Below, piece after piece: positions 1 to 13,675 of a stretch of DNA of 64,000 nt (positions within the stretch are counted from its first letter, which is position 1; each line of letters begins with the position of its first letter). The position numbers were made by a program, and so were the translations under genes. Below the pieces are notes generated by a model. It was not told the DNA's origin. It did not search any database and worked only from the letters and a program-made list of their open reading frames with translations. Source of the DNA: Selaginella moellendorffii (taxonomy: Eukaryota > Streptophyta > Lycopodiopsida > Selaginellales > Selaginellaceae); contig NW_003314283.1 in assembly GCF_000143415.4 (NCBI RefSeq), positions 196,752 through 260,751 of the forward strand, read 5' to 3'.

Positions 1-1250
<1,250 letters not shown>

Positions 1251-1254
1251 AATT

Positions 1255-1475
1255 ATCTATTATCCTCAATTTCAAGTTCCACAACATCTTCAACCCCAAC
1301 ATGTATTGCCACAGCTAGAATACTTTCAAAATTCACATTGCATTTCACAGCTATGGCCCCAAAAGGACCAAGCCAGAGGCAACCATTTTGGCATGGCATA
1401 ACATCAGAAGTGAAAGAAAAAGTCCTGTTCATTTTGTTAGTGAGAACATGATTCTAACACCACAAAGGTAGAAGT
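1255..1475 (-). pseudogene. YebC/TACO1-like gene fragment, decayed
   Basis: This minus-strand stretch aligns by eye with the YebC/TACO1-like copy at about 4.16-4.37 kb. Both share the order: valine-rich strand segment, A-K-M, V-K-x-N-V, and the family signature A-I-x-V-G-x-E-D-V-V-E. The fragment has several in-frame stops and frame changes and is shifted towards A/T, mostly by C-to-T and G-to-A differences, as expected for an old unselected copy. It keeps about 35 bases between A-K-M and V-K-x-N-V that the 4.2-kb copy lacks. It therefore cannot be a simple duplicate of the 4.2-kb copy in its present form. It is flanked only by AT-rich non-coding DNA. Confidence 0.7.
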
Positions 1476-1479
1476 CTGT

Positions 1480-2700
1480 GTAAACTCTATTACAGTGTAA
1501 GGAAAATCTTAATCTAATAACAATTGAATCATAGAGGGGGAGGATACCATCATGGCAGCAGCAGATTGGAGTAGTACACGTTTAATTCCGAGTTTGAATA
1601 TATTACAGTATTTGATGTTTGTAAACTTGAAACTCATGGTAAGATTAATATTAGACATAAATTGTTTTGCTTCACATATCCATTAAATTAGTTTATAGTT
1701 GTGAGAATATTTTTATATATCAAGAACATTCTTTAATATTTTATTTAGAATGTTACATTTGTAACATTAGCATTACAAGGGTGCATTAGTTTTTCATTAG
1801 TATAATATTACTTTTTAACAATTAGTAACAAAATCCAATTAAACTAATTAACTAAATTGGTTTTATATTGTAAATTTTTATAAATATTACATAGATAATA
1901 GTTGGAATTTCATACTATAGGTTGAGTGAATAATATTTTAGTATAAAACTAAATAACAATCATTTTGAATGACCAAATATCTATTTATAATGCAATCAGA
2001 AAAATAGTTATCTCTATTAGGAGACCAAAAAATAGTACCAATCTCTGAATGTAATGCTAATTTCCATTATTTGCTAGTCCTAATTTAAATTTTTTATTGT
2101 TGCCTAATGTTTCTGTAGACCACATTTTATATTTATCAATATATAAAATAAGATTATAATTAAAATTCAAATATAATATTACTTTTCTGTTTGGAAAAGC
2201 TAAAAAATGTTCTTTACTTAAATATTAGTAAGGCCTATTGGCATGCTAATAAAAACAAAGCACTGGTCATTACTTATAAATCAAGCCTTTTAGTTGGACT
2301 ATGTTGAGATGGTACATAATTTTTAATTACATACTTAATAGTTTATAATTTTTTCATAATTATACTGAAAGATGAATCTGAATTAATTAATAAACTGGAA
2401 CAAAGTTTAACTAAATTTTGTAATTCAGATTTTATAATATCTCAATTGTCTCTATTTTACATAATATTCTCTAGATGTTGTACCAGCATAGACAATAAAT
2501 ATGTGATTGTGCATGCTTGCATTATATATTTACATGCAGATTTTTTTTTTTGTTTTGAGTTGTATGCAAAAATATTATGCATACAATCACTTTTTAATTG
2601 CTATATAAACAATTGAAACATGATTGTGTGTATGATATTTTTGTCATAGGATATGCCATATATGCATAGAGTATGACATCTCAAACTGTCAAGGAACACA
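1480..2700. other. AT-rich intergenic DNA, no gene seen
   Basis: Very AT-rich with many homopolymer runs. I see no open frame of note, no transposon coding motif and no RNA gene. Confidence 0.5.
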
Positions 2701-2708
2701 TCATATTA

Positions 2709-3120
2709 GATAACATGGTATTACAGGATATTTTTTATTTTCATTTTCATGTCATAGATTTATAATATTTTAATTTTTATTGAGTGAAGATTTATAGTCT
2801 CTTAATTTTGATCATTTTCTCCTCTCATTTTGCTCTCTCATATTTTTGCGGCTTATTTGCAGTGGAGCACCTTAATCTAGATAGCACTTGATTGACATGA
2901 ACAATCAATTATGAAAAATTGACTGATTGATAACATGGTATTACAGAGTATTTTTTATTTTCATTCTTGTGTCATAGATTTATAATATTTTAATTATCAT
3001 TAAGTGTAGATTTATAATATCTTAATTGTGATCATCTTTCTCCTCTCATTTTGCTCTCTCATATTTTTTCGGCTTATTTGTAGTGGAGCACCCTAATCTA
3101 GGTAGCGATTGATTGACATG
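2709..3120. repeat. Tandem duplication, about 220-bp unit, two copies
   Basis: The unit beginning TAACATGGTATTACAG at 2711 recurs at 2931. The similarity continues through a shared TTTTGCTCTCTCATATTTTT segment and a TGGAGCACC(C/T)TAATCTAG segment. The second unit ends near GATTGACATGAA at about 3120. The two units differ by scattered substitutions and short indels, so the duplication is not recent. Confidence 0.85.
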
Positions 3121-3995
3121 AAAGCAAATGAAATCAATTAGGGAAGGCAAAACATTTCTTTAAGTGCTTAGGTCTTTGATGTGGTAGTTTTTCCATAACC
3201 AAATAGATTTTGTTGTAGCCAAGGTAATCCATTAACTTTATTGATTTCTCGCATTTTTAGTCACACATTTAAGTTTTTGATATTGTAGTGGTTTGTTATA
3301 TTTGAGTATGTTATATAACCTTTCTTTCTTAGGCATGTTACAAATCAACCCATGTGTTGAAAAATATCATACCTATAAGCTCTAATCCAAAGTTTAAACT
3401 TTGCTGACAATTAAAAAAGTTTGCTATAAAGTTAAAATTTATATAGTACAAAATATTGCACATTTGGAATTCACATGTCCTTTATCATGCATATGTAGTA
3501 GGCATCAATACATGCCTATACATTATAAAAGGGCTTTTTTTTTGTGAGTCATATATATGTATTATAACAATTTAAATATATATTTTAAACTTCTGCCAAA
3601 TTGCCAACCCCATTCATGTAGATCTTCTTTTACTCCCCCAAATTACAAGCATAAATTGCTTGCCATACAATAGTGTTATTTAAAATTCAACAATTAACAG
3701 TAATAATAAATACATCATTTTCTATCTGAATATCATAACTTACATCTTGACCTCTTTGTACATCAACAAAAAAGTAATTATCTAAATGATAGCCAAAATC
3801 CCTGGTTTCTTTTTTCATATCAAACAAATTTATTAAAGAAATATTTATATATTTTATTTAAAACTTTATATATTTATTCATTTCAAAGTTCTGAATCTTT
3901 CAACGTGAATCAGTCAATTCTTTTAAGTTGAACAAACTGTCTATCGATCAAAGCCATTGAAGTAAAAGGACGAAACACTTATGGAAAGCTCTTGC
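3121..3995. other. AT-rich intergenic DNA, no gene seen
   Basis: AT-rich, with no coding pattern. The missing C-terminal exons of the neighbouring YebC/TACO1-like gene would be expected here (that gene reads leftward), but none can be recognised. Confidence 0.5.
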
Positions 3996-3998
3996 ATA

Positions 3999-4714
3999 CC
4001 TCCAGTAGCTCAGTTGGTCCATGTCAATTGAGAACCCCGCATCCTTGAGCCCAGTTTTGACACGCCCGAAATAGTACCTTGCATCAGCCAAGTTCCATAA
4101 AAAAAAAATGAAACAGAAATTCTACAAAGAAAATCACTTACTTCTTCTCCAATGGACTTTTCATCGGCCTCAAATTCAGGTTCCACGACATCCTCAGCTC
4201 CAACATCGATCGCGGCAGCCTGAAAACTTTCCGAATCCACATTGCCTTTCACATCTTGGCATGGCTCTTTTTGATAACATCGCGAACGAACGAAGCTCTG
4301 TTCGTGTTGTCCGTGAGAACTTCCACCACGATTCCAACACCACCAAAGCCGTATGCCAGGATTGGTTTTAACTCTTTTGCAGCGCAAACAAAACGCAATG
4401 TGAGTTACCTCATAACTCTTGCTGGTGTCTTTTGCTTTCTTGATGTTGCGTTCTATGAGACCTTCGCTTTCTGCACCAGTGCTGCCAATGTTAAATTCCG
4501 TCCCTCGCCCTGAAAAACCGATCCAATTAGCAACAAGCGAGAGAAAAAATCACAAATGCAGTACGCTTGCGCTATCTCTTTGCCAAGCCTGGCATTAACT
4601 TTGTTTCTCTTCAAGCCTGTGCCGCCTGCAGCACTGCCGATTACATTAGAAGCTTCAGACGACAAAGAAAACGCTAACCTTCCTGTCCGCAATCTTGCAA
4701 GCTCGCCTTCCCAT
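3999..4714 (-). pseudogene. YebC/TACO1-like gene, probably broken and 3'-truncated
   Basis: YebC/TACO1 proteins are DUF28-family factors; mitochondrial TACO1 activates translation of specific mRNAs. Reading leftward from ATG 4714 there are family blocks in the right order: MGRRACKIADRK, then NKVNARLGKEIAQA, LAALVQKAK, LIERNIKKAKD, YGFGGVGIVVEVLTDNTNR, AAAIDVGAEDVVEP, and AGFSIDMDQLSYWR near 4000. Possible introns separate several of them. Lesions are visible: the frame breaks between VQKAK and LIERN, where several usual residues are missing. A stop follows the A-K-M segment, where about a dozen residues are lost. No C-terminal exon follows LSYWR. Splicing could rescue some of these, so a live but odd gene is not excluded. 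A telobox lies upstream at 4826-4833. Confidence 0.7.
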
Positions 4715-4825
4715 TTCCAGAGGAGCAGAGGTCCATAGATGAAAACAAATCGCATTTCCCGCGTGCTGCCATGACGAACGTTTCTGCGATGTGCTCTCAC
4801 AACTGACTTCATTTGCAAAACTCTA

Positions 4826-4833
4826 AAACCCTA
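4826..4833 (+). promoter_or_regulatory. Telobox AAACCCTA upstream of the YebC/TACO1-like gene
   Basis: An exact AAACCCTA lies about 112 bp upstream of the presumed ATG at 4714. This interstitial telomere-like motif is common in plant promoters of translation and housekeeping genes. Its use here is inferred. Confidence 0.4.
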
Positions 4834-4927
4834 GAGATCGATATTCACCTGAGAAGGAAGCATTAACTACAACACAAAGAAAACTATAGAACACATACAA
4901 TCTTACGCTGTACAAGCTTCGGTGTCT

Positions 4928-7900
4928 TCACATCAAAGTTGCCAGGCCAACAAGCCCTGGACCATCGTCCTCTTTCACTCCCGGTTTCCCTTTCGCTAGA
5001 GGCTCTGGAAAAAGACAAAGATAGTAGTGATCGTAAAACTTTCAGAGACCACCACGTTGCTTACTTGTAACGTTAGTGATGACACTAGTGTTCTTCTGCG
5101 GTTTCAGTGCCTTGAGCTTGTCCCCTCCAGCCGCCAAGAGAAGATTCTTTATGTGCTGGCGCTGCTCTTTCACGCTGGTGGTTTTGTTAAAGGCTGTTTC
5201 AAAATTCGCAAATTCTTGTTGACTGATGGAAGGCAGAGACATCAAAACCTGTTCAAAAACAAGTAAGTAACATAGTAAAAAGGTGCAGAGGGACTTACTT
5301 GTTTAGGCGTTGACGTGTGTGGAGATAGTTTCACTAGAATTTCCCGGAGCAAACCGAGAAGTTCAGCATGCGCTGCGCTGTTCGACTCTAGTGTCAAGCT
5401 CTGGATTATAGCAGTGAACATATCTTTCCCCACGATCTCTCTTAAGTTGGTGTCGTTAAGTGGACCAGCCACGTCAATCACAGCTCCACAAAAAACCGCA
5501 CCTCTGTGAACCGCATCGCTATCTGGCCATTGCAATGACTGAATTCCTAGATGGACCGTTGCGAAAGCAGCAGCGGAGTGCTGGATTACATAACTGCGAA
5601 GAAAAAAGTAAATGTTAAACTATAAAGCATAAGAACTTCCAAGTACTCAGCTCACCAAAGCATTCCCGGCTGCTGCTCCGGATTGAGTTCACTTGAGGCC
5701 ATGATAGCCAAAAGTGTGCAGACTTCACGAGTCAGTTCCCTTAGCATACGCTCCTCGACGAGTTCCGTATTGATTCCCGAACTTCCGTCCACTGCAAATA
5801 AAGTGCCAGTCTTGACAGCACCTTCCCTCACGAGGTTTTCCCAGGCTAGTGGCAGGGTCGCATGACAATGAACAAGTAACGGTGGCAACAACTGACCGAG
5901 CCAGACTTCTCGGAGAGAGTGCGGGCAAAACCTTACAAATGACTGTATAACCGAATGAACCAGGGAACGAAGATGGCGAAATTCCATTGAAGAAAGACTC
6001 TCCATGAGCCCAGTTGCTAGAGGCCCACTCAGTCCAGACATGTTGACGAAGAACTGATTCCCTAAGCGAGAACTTGCATAACGTAAAACGTTGTATCTGT
6101 ACAGTAAAAGTTAGGAACTGCCAGTCGTATACATTCAAATACGTTACCCACTGTCGCGAACAGATTTGAGCCAGTTTCTTAGTTCATCCTCTTTGTGATC
6201 GACTGTCTTAGATTCTCCAAGTATCGATGCTTGCTCACTAGCGCTTAAATGTATTGCTTGGCGAACAGGCGGAGGCAACGTGGATAGAATCGATGGAATC
6301 CACAGCGAGTGCAAGCAGCGTAACAACTGCAGGAAATCCACGTTATTAGCCTTCATTCTGAATGAGACATGAAAGAATTACCTGTATCAAAGGCGGCAAA
6401 ATCCAAGACATGTGAACTGCCATGGGATGTGAACTAGGATTACCTTCCACACCAGCCGCACATCTTCTGAGCGCCTTTTCAAAGAAATGAATGCTGTGAA
6501 AAATGTACCACATGCCTTCGTCCCCAGACAAGTTTTCCGTGGTAGTCGTACCCAGTAGTCGCACAAAACCAGCAGGATCACACAGATACTTTTGTTGCCA
6601 GTCGGAGTGACACCAATAATCTCTGAATGGTCCAAGTAGCCATTCCAAAACTTGATTTTGTTGCTCCTGCCTGCTAATTATATCAGGCAGCAATAAAAGA
6701 CATCTAAAACATACCCGGCAGTAGACCCCGCAACCAATAAGGATTCACCCAACAATATGTACTCCCCACGAAGGAGGTGGCGCTCCTGCTGTAGCCTCGT
6801 CATTGTTTCAGCAACAATCTGCACTAACCCCATCAATCTAAAAGCACGACGTCATGAAAAATATACCTGCATGTGAGGAAATAAAGCTGGACCCGCCAGT
6901 TTTGCTATACGCAGAAACGATGTGCAGACTTGAAATCTTGCCTTCGAATTGGTAGAGCTCGCTTCCTACAAAAGAATATTAAAACATGATTTGTCGACAA
7001 GAACAAAACTAACCTTTGAGACTACAGGCACTGTTACTAAAAGTTGAAACAATTTCTGTATCACCGTAGGTACTGCAGTTGGTACATTCTTTATGTAAGG
7101 CACAAGAGCATCAAAACACTTTGCGTGGATCTCCACAAGCTCCGGTTCACTCCAATGGACGGTCAGCAATCGCTGCAATAAACCTAGACACATCATCTAA
7201 GTATACATTTATTCCAGTAGCTAACAACGTACCACCCAGAAGCTCACTCGTTCCTCCACGTGCAAAACATCCGGTTACAACTGCATCCAGCATGGTATGT
7301 GTACTCTCGAGAATGAAATACTCCTGCAAGGAAGGTTTAGATAACAGTATTGAATGCAAAATAAAAACCTGAGAAGATATCTTCTCTTTCGTCAGAAAAA
7401 CATCAAGGCGTTGAACAACTTTTGTAATGCCCAGGTCATGATGGTGATGTGCAACCAGTCGAATTAGTTCTATCTGCAGCAAGCGCAGCATTAGTCTTAC
7501 CCTTCAAAAATTTACGACGCTTACCAAACGGCCACGATACTGGCTATAATCCACCGCAGATGTGAATTCTTCTTCCTGGCCATCTTTTAGAAGCTTCTGA
7601 AATGCCACATCAAGTAGCACGCTCGCGGTTTCAATCGGAACAACCACTGTAGGTCTTGCTATGATCACCTTGTTCCGCTCTACCGATAAAGAGTCACGTA
7701 ATAGTCCCTGGAAGAATCTGTCAGCATTTACGATGACAGCGTTTAGAGGATATTTACCAGCCATAATGGCAATGCCTGAACATGCAACGAAAATTCAGAG
7801 TGTTGCAGAAACTTCAACATCTGTGAAAGTCATTTGGTCAACTCAATGTCCTCCCGAAATGGATTTACCTGACGATAATACGTTGCAAGCTTTTGATTGT

Positions 7901-9334
7901 TGGATGAAATCACCTGCAGATTTTGAGACCCAAGAGCGACAAGTGCTTCGCACAGGCACTCCGCGAACTCCAGAGGGGCACTGCCACCCCCATCGTAATG
8001 AACAAAATATGCGTCGCAAACGGACGAAAGAATTTCATAGACGCGCGCAAGCACAGAATTGAAGAGCTCGACATCTTCGTCGTATGGCTTTCTCCTATGA
8101 ACTATTATGGTCAAACCAATTTAATGAGAAAAGCCAGCACATGTTACCTGGATAGCAGTTGCTTTAAAATCTCACAAGCGGCCAAACGAAACTCTGACGA
8201 ATTTATCAAGAAACCACAACTGAAACAAGAAAGTGTCAAATGTGAAGTTCACGCGGGTACTGATGGATCCTTACGCTTCTACGAGGCCATAGCTAGAGAA
8301 GTTGGTGACAGGAGACCATTCTGCGTACACAAGAACAGCTTGTAAGGCAGCCGTCACGACAGCGGCATGCTGCTTCGCTAGCTCCATTTGCTGCAAATGC
8401 ATAGCTTCCATCCCAGCGCCAAAATGTTTTTCCAAAAGCTGTTTCAAAACAAATGAATACCCTCTGTACCAAAACGAGAAACATGGCACTTACTTTGTAG
8501 AAGAATGGAAAGAGCTGGGGAAGACTTTCCGTAAGTTCTGACAACAATTGCCTCCTCCGCGTGGCTGCCAGTGAGGAAGATGTGAGAATAATAAACAGAA
8601 GAACAGAGACATACTTTCTAGATCTTCGTTGTGAACAATCACATCTTCTGGAAGCCAACGCATCACCATAGCAACCATTTCAGCCTGTCAAATCCTTTTG
8701 AGGACAGAGAATGAAAGTGAAGTTTTAGCTTACGTGAACAGGACTCATGTCGCTTATAGGAAGTAGAGATTTTAGCATCCCTTTCCAAACGTCCGGTTCT
8801 TCCCTTCTCGTAACCTTCACCATCCAAAGAAGTGATAAAACTTCCGAGCTAGAACACGTAAACTACTCACCTCTGCCACTAGTGCGGCGGTCTGGCTCTT
8901 CACAGACCATGCCTCGTGAGGAGTAGCAAATTCTTTGACCATATCCAGCACCATGCCAGTCATCTTCCCTTTTTCTTCATGGTTGAGCTCGTCCCACCTG
9001 ATTCGAACCAGATGCTGCGATCGAGAAGAGGAAGGAAGAAAAAAGAGTGAAACAAGTTTAGCCTACGTAGGAAAGAAGCGATGCGTTACTTGTAAAAGCT
9101 TCAATCCATAATGCCGGACTTCGAGAGGCTGATTTTGGCTCGATAACGCGAATGCAGTTCCTCCGAGCACGCGCACGTCCCCCGATTTGATCTGTTCATG
9201 AAAAACACCGTGAATTTCAGCCGCAATACGCTGTCCCAACAAACCGAATCCAAAAATGATATTGCTGCCAGACGATCTTGCGCGCAATCGAGAGCCGCCT
9301 TCACTGCGGCAGCGACGCTCGCAGGATCGACCAT
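4928..9334 (-). CDS. HST: HASTY / exportin-5 homologue (miRNA export factor)
   Basis: A long ARM/HEAT-repeat karyopherin split into well over a dozen short exons. Plant HASTY is the exportin-5 orthologue and acts with Ran-GTP in small-RNA biogenesis and movement. Recognisable HASTY blocks occur in order: FLDSIKSGDVRVL once the first intron is removed (exon 1 is 9245-9334, 30 codons), MRWLPEDVIVHNEDLE, MELAKQHAAVV, LVALGSQNLQVISS, WLLGPFRDYW, AVHMSWILPPLIQ, MEFRHLRSLVHSVIQ, ELTREVCTLLAIMAS, and LKALKPQKNTSVITNVT near the end. I choose ATG 9334 because the upstream in-frame codon is TTG. For the C-terminus, splicing ACAA|GTAAGC near 5060 to an acceptor near 5007 gives a tail ending G-L-A-T-L-M and a stop at 4928; without it the frame stops at 5042. 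Head-to-head with the TBL gene, 197 bp apart. Confidence 0.93.
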
Positions 9335-9531
9335 CGCGGCGTCCAAAGAACCCTACTCTCCACCGGAAGAATCCAAAACCCTAAACTTAAACAGTGACGT
9401 GGCAAAAGTGTTATGACTTGGCGTAAACCAATGGCGAGCTTCCACGTCAGCACGATAATCCAGCATTATAGGCTGCTATTTTGTTCCCGTTAGCTAGAAT
9501 TTCTTCACGGAGAGGATGATCTCCGCGAGGT
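9335..9531. promoter_or_regulatory. Bidirectional promoter region between HASTY and TBL, with telobox
   Basis: The 197 bp between the two divergent start codons must contain both 5' leaders and core promoters. An exact AAACCCTA telobox lies at 9376-9383, about 45 bp from the HASTY ATG. No clear TATA box is visible. Confidence 0.6.
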
Positions 9532-11278
9532 ATGAAAGTCGGGCACTGGCATAGGTCTGTGGCGCTGCTCCTGGGAATTATTGCCACGGCGCTCTTGTTC
9601 GTGGCGATCAGCCACGATCTCCGCTCCTATTCCATCGAGGTATCGACATCGACATGGGTTTCGGCCGCAGATTCTCGCAATGCCGGCTCGATCGCGTCGG
9701 AAGTGGTGGATTACGAGGCCCGGGAGGACGAATTCGCCGATCCGGAGCCTCTAGATCAGCAAGAACAGGAAGAACAGGGCGAGAAAGAAGAGGACAAGCC
9801 AGAGGCTAGGGAAATCGAGGGCGGGGATAGCAATGGGGCGGCTGGAGTGGGATTTTCTCCAGGGAATTCGACGAATCGGGAGTGTAATCTCTACGAGGGG
9901 CGCTGGGTACGCGATGAATCATACCCACTGTTCCAGCCTTTCACTTGTCCATTCGTCGATACCGCCTTTCGGTGCCAAGAAAATGGACGCAAAGATAAAG
10001 GCTACTTGCAATGGCGGTGGCAGCCTTTTGGGTGCGACATACCAAGGTACTAGATTTTTTTCTCTCTATCCTTTTGGCTCTATCGAAACTTTTCTATGCA
10101 TTCTTCTAGCTTTAGTTTGACGAAAGCATGATAGAATGAGCTATGGAGAGATTCTTTTTCCTGTCATGACTCTAAAGTTTTTTTTCTTCTCTAGCCTTGT
10201 CTCAAGCTTTTCTTATGCATTCTTCTAGCTATAGTTTGAAGAGAACATAGATAGAATGAGCTACGAAGAGATTCTTTTTCCTGTCATGACTCTAAAGATT
10301 TTTCTTCCTTCCGCAGATTTAATGCGTTGGATATGTTGAAGAGACTACGGAACAAGAAGCTCGCCTTTGTGGGAGACTCTCTGGGGAGGAATCAATGGGA
10401 GTCTCTCGTGTGCATGCTCTATCAAGGAGTTTCCAACCGGAGCAACGTCTTTGAGGCAAGAAGGCAGCAAGTTGGAAAGGCCAGGCCGAGCTACTCGGTA
10501 AAGTTTCCAGACTACAAGACGCAGATCGACTACTACCGCACACATTTCCTGGTTCCCGAGGGTCGAAGGCCTCCAGGAATAACCGAGAGGAGGAGGATCA
10601 AGTGCTCTTTGCAGCTGGACAGAGTAGACAAGACCGGCTCCAAATGGAAGAACGCTGATATCTTGGTCTTCAACTCGGGACACTGGTGGAACCATGGAAA
10701 GATCTCCAAGAGGTAAGCTTTTCCTCACTTACATGACGTCTTCTCTGTCTCAAACTTGTGTTTGATTTTCCAAAAGGTGTTTCTTCATTGAACGGAGTAA
10801 CTACACCTTGAACATGGACGTCCATGCTGCCTACGAGAGAGCTATCCAAACTTGGGCTTCATGGGTTGACAATCACCGCGGAAAGAAAGTTTTCTTTCGT
10901 GGTTTTGCTCCAAACCACTTCAGGTACTCGGGAGAAAGAAAAGAGAGTTTTGATAAAAAGACTTTCCATGTTTGTGACAGTGGAGGAGATTGGAACACTG
11001 GAGGGACATGCGAGACACACATCCAGCCTCTCGATGATGAATCAAAGCTAGACAAGTATCCAGACAAAGTCGAGGCCGTGGAGAACGTCTTGAGCACCAT
11101 GAAGACGCCGGTGACGTTTCTTAACGTGACGAAGCTCTCGTTGTTCCGCAAAGATGGTCACGTCGCTGGATGGGGAAAACGCAACGGCAGTGGTCGCCAA
11201 GACTGTAGCCACTGGTGCCTTCCCGGAGTTCCAGATACTTGGAACGAGCTTCTCTACGCGTCTTTAACCCGGAGCTAG
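9532..11278 (+). CDS. Trichome birefringence-like (TBL) polysaccharide O-acetyltransferase
   Basis: Three exons (9532-10046, 10317-10712, 10777-11278) join in frame to 470 residues, the usual TBL size. TBL proteins are Golgi type II membrane enzymes that acetylate wall polysaccharides such as xylan, mannan or xyloglucan; the substrate cannot be told here. A signal anchor lies at about residues 10-27 (SVALLLGIIATALLFVAI), followed by an acidic, low-complexity stem. The cysteine-rich PMR5 N-domain starts at CNLYEGRWVRDESYP and ends at CDIPRF across intron 1. The GDS block is AFVGDSLGRNQWESL. The matching C-terminal DxxH block is DCSHWCLPGVPDTWNE. All catalytic motif residues are present, so it should be active. 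Intron 1 carries an internal duplication. It is tail-to-tail with the first DnaJ gene, 178 bp apart. Confidence 0.95.
10106..10303 (+). repeat. Imperfect direct duplication inside TBL intron 1
   Basis: An approximately 80-bp unit starting TCTAGCT(T/A)TAGTTTGA at about 10107 is repeated at about 10225, with the shared core ATTCTTTTTCCTGTCATGAC. Removing one unit would make the intron close in size to its neighbours. Confidence 0.85.
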
Positions 11279-11456
11279 AGTTTTGGAAAGCGCTGTGCCT
11301 AAAAATCTCTCTTTTGACGACACTAAAGACATTCGATTCTAGGCTGAATAATGCACTGCTTCCGAAAAATTGGTTTTAGTGCCGCTGCGGTGTGAGAAAC
11401 AAAGTTTGATCGTTACGTCCAAATGGAAAAACTAGAAAAGTTTACCTTGTGCGCTC

Positions 11457-13675
11457 TCAAAAGCTGGCTTCGGCCGTGGCAGCCTCGTCCTCGTTAGGAG
11501 ATTCTTCCCTGGCAAATTCCTCCAAAAGTTGCCGCTGCCTATCGCTCATGGTTCTGGAATTCAAGGAAACGACGCGTGAGTGAAGATCTAAAGGCGATAA
11601 GAACTGAAGTAGAAAACTCACACTGGGATGCTCACACGGAAATGGACGTACTGATCGCCATAACCAGGACGTTGAACCATTCTCATGCCTTGGAAAAAAC
11701 GAAAAAGTAAAATCAAAGTAGAGAAAAGAAAAAACTCGTCTAGTCTCAAAGTACCTTTTCCTCTCATCACTTGTTTTTGCCCGGGTTGAGTGCCTGGCCT
11801 AACCTGTTTTAATCGAAAATCCATGGTGAAGAATTCCCCCTCGTAATAACTGGGCATACCTTTAGCATGACTGATCCTCCCAATGTAGGCACTTGGACAT
11901 TTCCACCCAAGGCAGCCTACAAACATATATCCGCTCGTGTCTAAAACAGTAGAAAATAAAGAAGAGAAAATGTTACCTGGATCATGGTGACTGGAGCATC
12001 GACGTGAACATCAGCACCCTCTCTCCGGAAAACTGGATCAGGCTTGACCTGGAACGACCCAAACTATTACCTCCGCAAACTGTAGGAAACAATCGTACCT
12101 CCACTCTAACAATAAGATCTGCGGCTCTTTGGCCCCGAGCACCACAAGCTCCCTCGCCAACAACTTTTATGTCCGTCCCACTCTCAACACCTGATACGCA
12201 ACAAGAAAACGAACACAGTTGAGAAGAAAACACAAACTAGCACGGTCCATTATCACTTACCAGCAGGAATATCGATAAAGACTTCCTTGACACCCATAAC
12301 GACGCCGGAGCCCTGACACCCGTTGCAATGCTCCTGTAATTCTCAACAATCAGAATGGTGTTGCTTCACAAAAGCAGTTTACCTTTACATATTCTCCTGT
12401 TCCTCTGCAATTCGTGCAACTTGACTCGAACGAAAAGAATCCCTTTTGCATGAAAACCTGTTCAGAAACATGAATATCAGAGTTATACGCGGGAAAGAAG
12501 GAAAAACCTTACCCTCCCAGCACCCCTGCACGACTTACACATCTGCGGCTTTACTCCGCTTGGAACACCAGAGCCCCCTGAGGAGTAAAATCTGATATAA
12601 AGCACAGAAAAAAAGAAAACAAAAGAAGAAGAAAAACTTACTGCACTTGTCGCAGCGTATTTGCGTGCGGTATGTGATTTTTCTTGCGCAACCGTTTACC
12701 GCTTCCATGAAATCAATATACACATTTTCCTGTTGAAGAGCAAATCAAGATGAGTTTTACAATGCAGGGAGTCTACAGAGAGAAAGCTTACGTATGTGTT
12801 TTTCTTCCCACCAAAGACTGTACTGAAGATCTGAAAGTTGCTCATGACAATGAGAACAAAGTCGTCAAAGATTTGAGTTGAAGCTTACGTCTTCCATGTT
12901 AGCACCACGACCACCGCCAGTAAACATGTCGAATACGGAGCCAAATCCGGCACCAGGACCAGGCGGTACTCCATCAGCTCGTTGAACATAAGCCTCATGC
13001 CCGAGCTGAAAAGGAGCTAGCGATTTGTCTCGTAGATAAAAGAAGGAAATCCCACCTGGTCATACAGATTCCGCTTTTCATCGTCCTTAAGAACTTCGTA
13101 TGCTTGTTGAACCTCCTGAAACTTCTTCTCGGCATCTGGATCCTCCTTGTTCACGTCAGGGTGATGTTTCTTAGCAAGCTGCGAGAAAAGAGAACAACCA
13201 CTTCGAGTTATAGAACACGCAAGAGCTTCACGAACCGCATAGTAAGCCTTTTTCACATCGGCAGCGCTTGCCGTCTTGGAAACACCCAGAGCATCATAGT
13301 AATCGTTCCTCAAGGCTGTCACAAGAAAGCATACAGGGTGAGCAAGATCCGAGAGAGGAAGAAAAAACCAAACAAAAACCACACCTGTAGAGTGGAATCC
13401 TCGAGCATTGAAGCTAAATCCAAATCCTGTGAAGCCAGCATTGTTATAAGCACGAGCAAAACTACTGTAGCAATGTCTCTGGTCACAAGAGAAAGCGTTC
13501 TCCTGCACAAGCGCTAACTGAGAAAAACTAGGCTGCGAGATTGAGAAACTTCTACCTTGTTCCCGGAGCCATAGATTGCGCGATCACACAGCCGCCGCTC
13601 CCACACGCCCGATCCGCCATGGTGACTCCCCAATGCCGTCTTGGCAGCGCGCCGAATGATCTTGTGATGCACCAT
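11457..13675 (-). CDS. Organellar DnaJ (type I Hsp40), GFA2-like, copy 1
   Basis: A class A J-protein that would recruit mitochondrial or plastid Hsp70. The order is complete: an N-terminal leader starting [12 protein letters not shown]; the J domain, with [10 protein letters not shown] and the HPD motif in [16 protein letters not shown]; a short glycine-rich linker; a zinc-finger domain with CxxCxGxG modules (CDKC split by an intron, [24 protein letters not shown]); then the substrate-binding beta domain with [16 protein letters not shown] and [13 protein letters not shown]. The acidic tail ends [10 protein letters not shown] choose ATG 13675 because it matches the start of copy 2. The same domain order and closely similar sequence show that copy 2 at 13894-15972 is a tandem paralogue. 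Arabidopsis GFA2 is mitochondrial; location here is inferred from the basic leader. About a dozen short introns. Confidence 0.93.
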
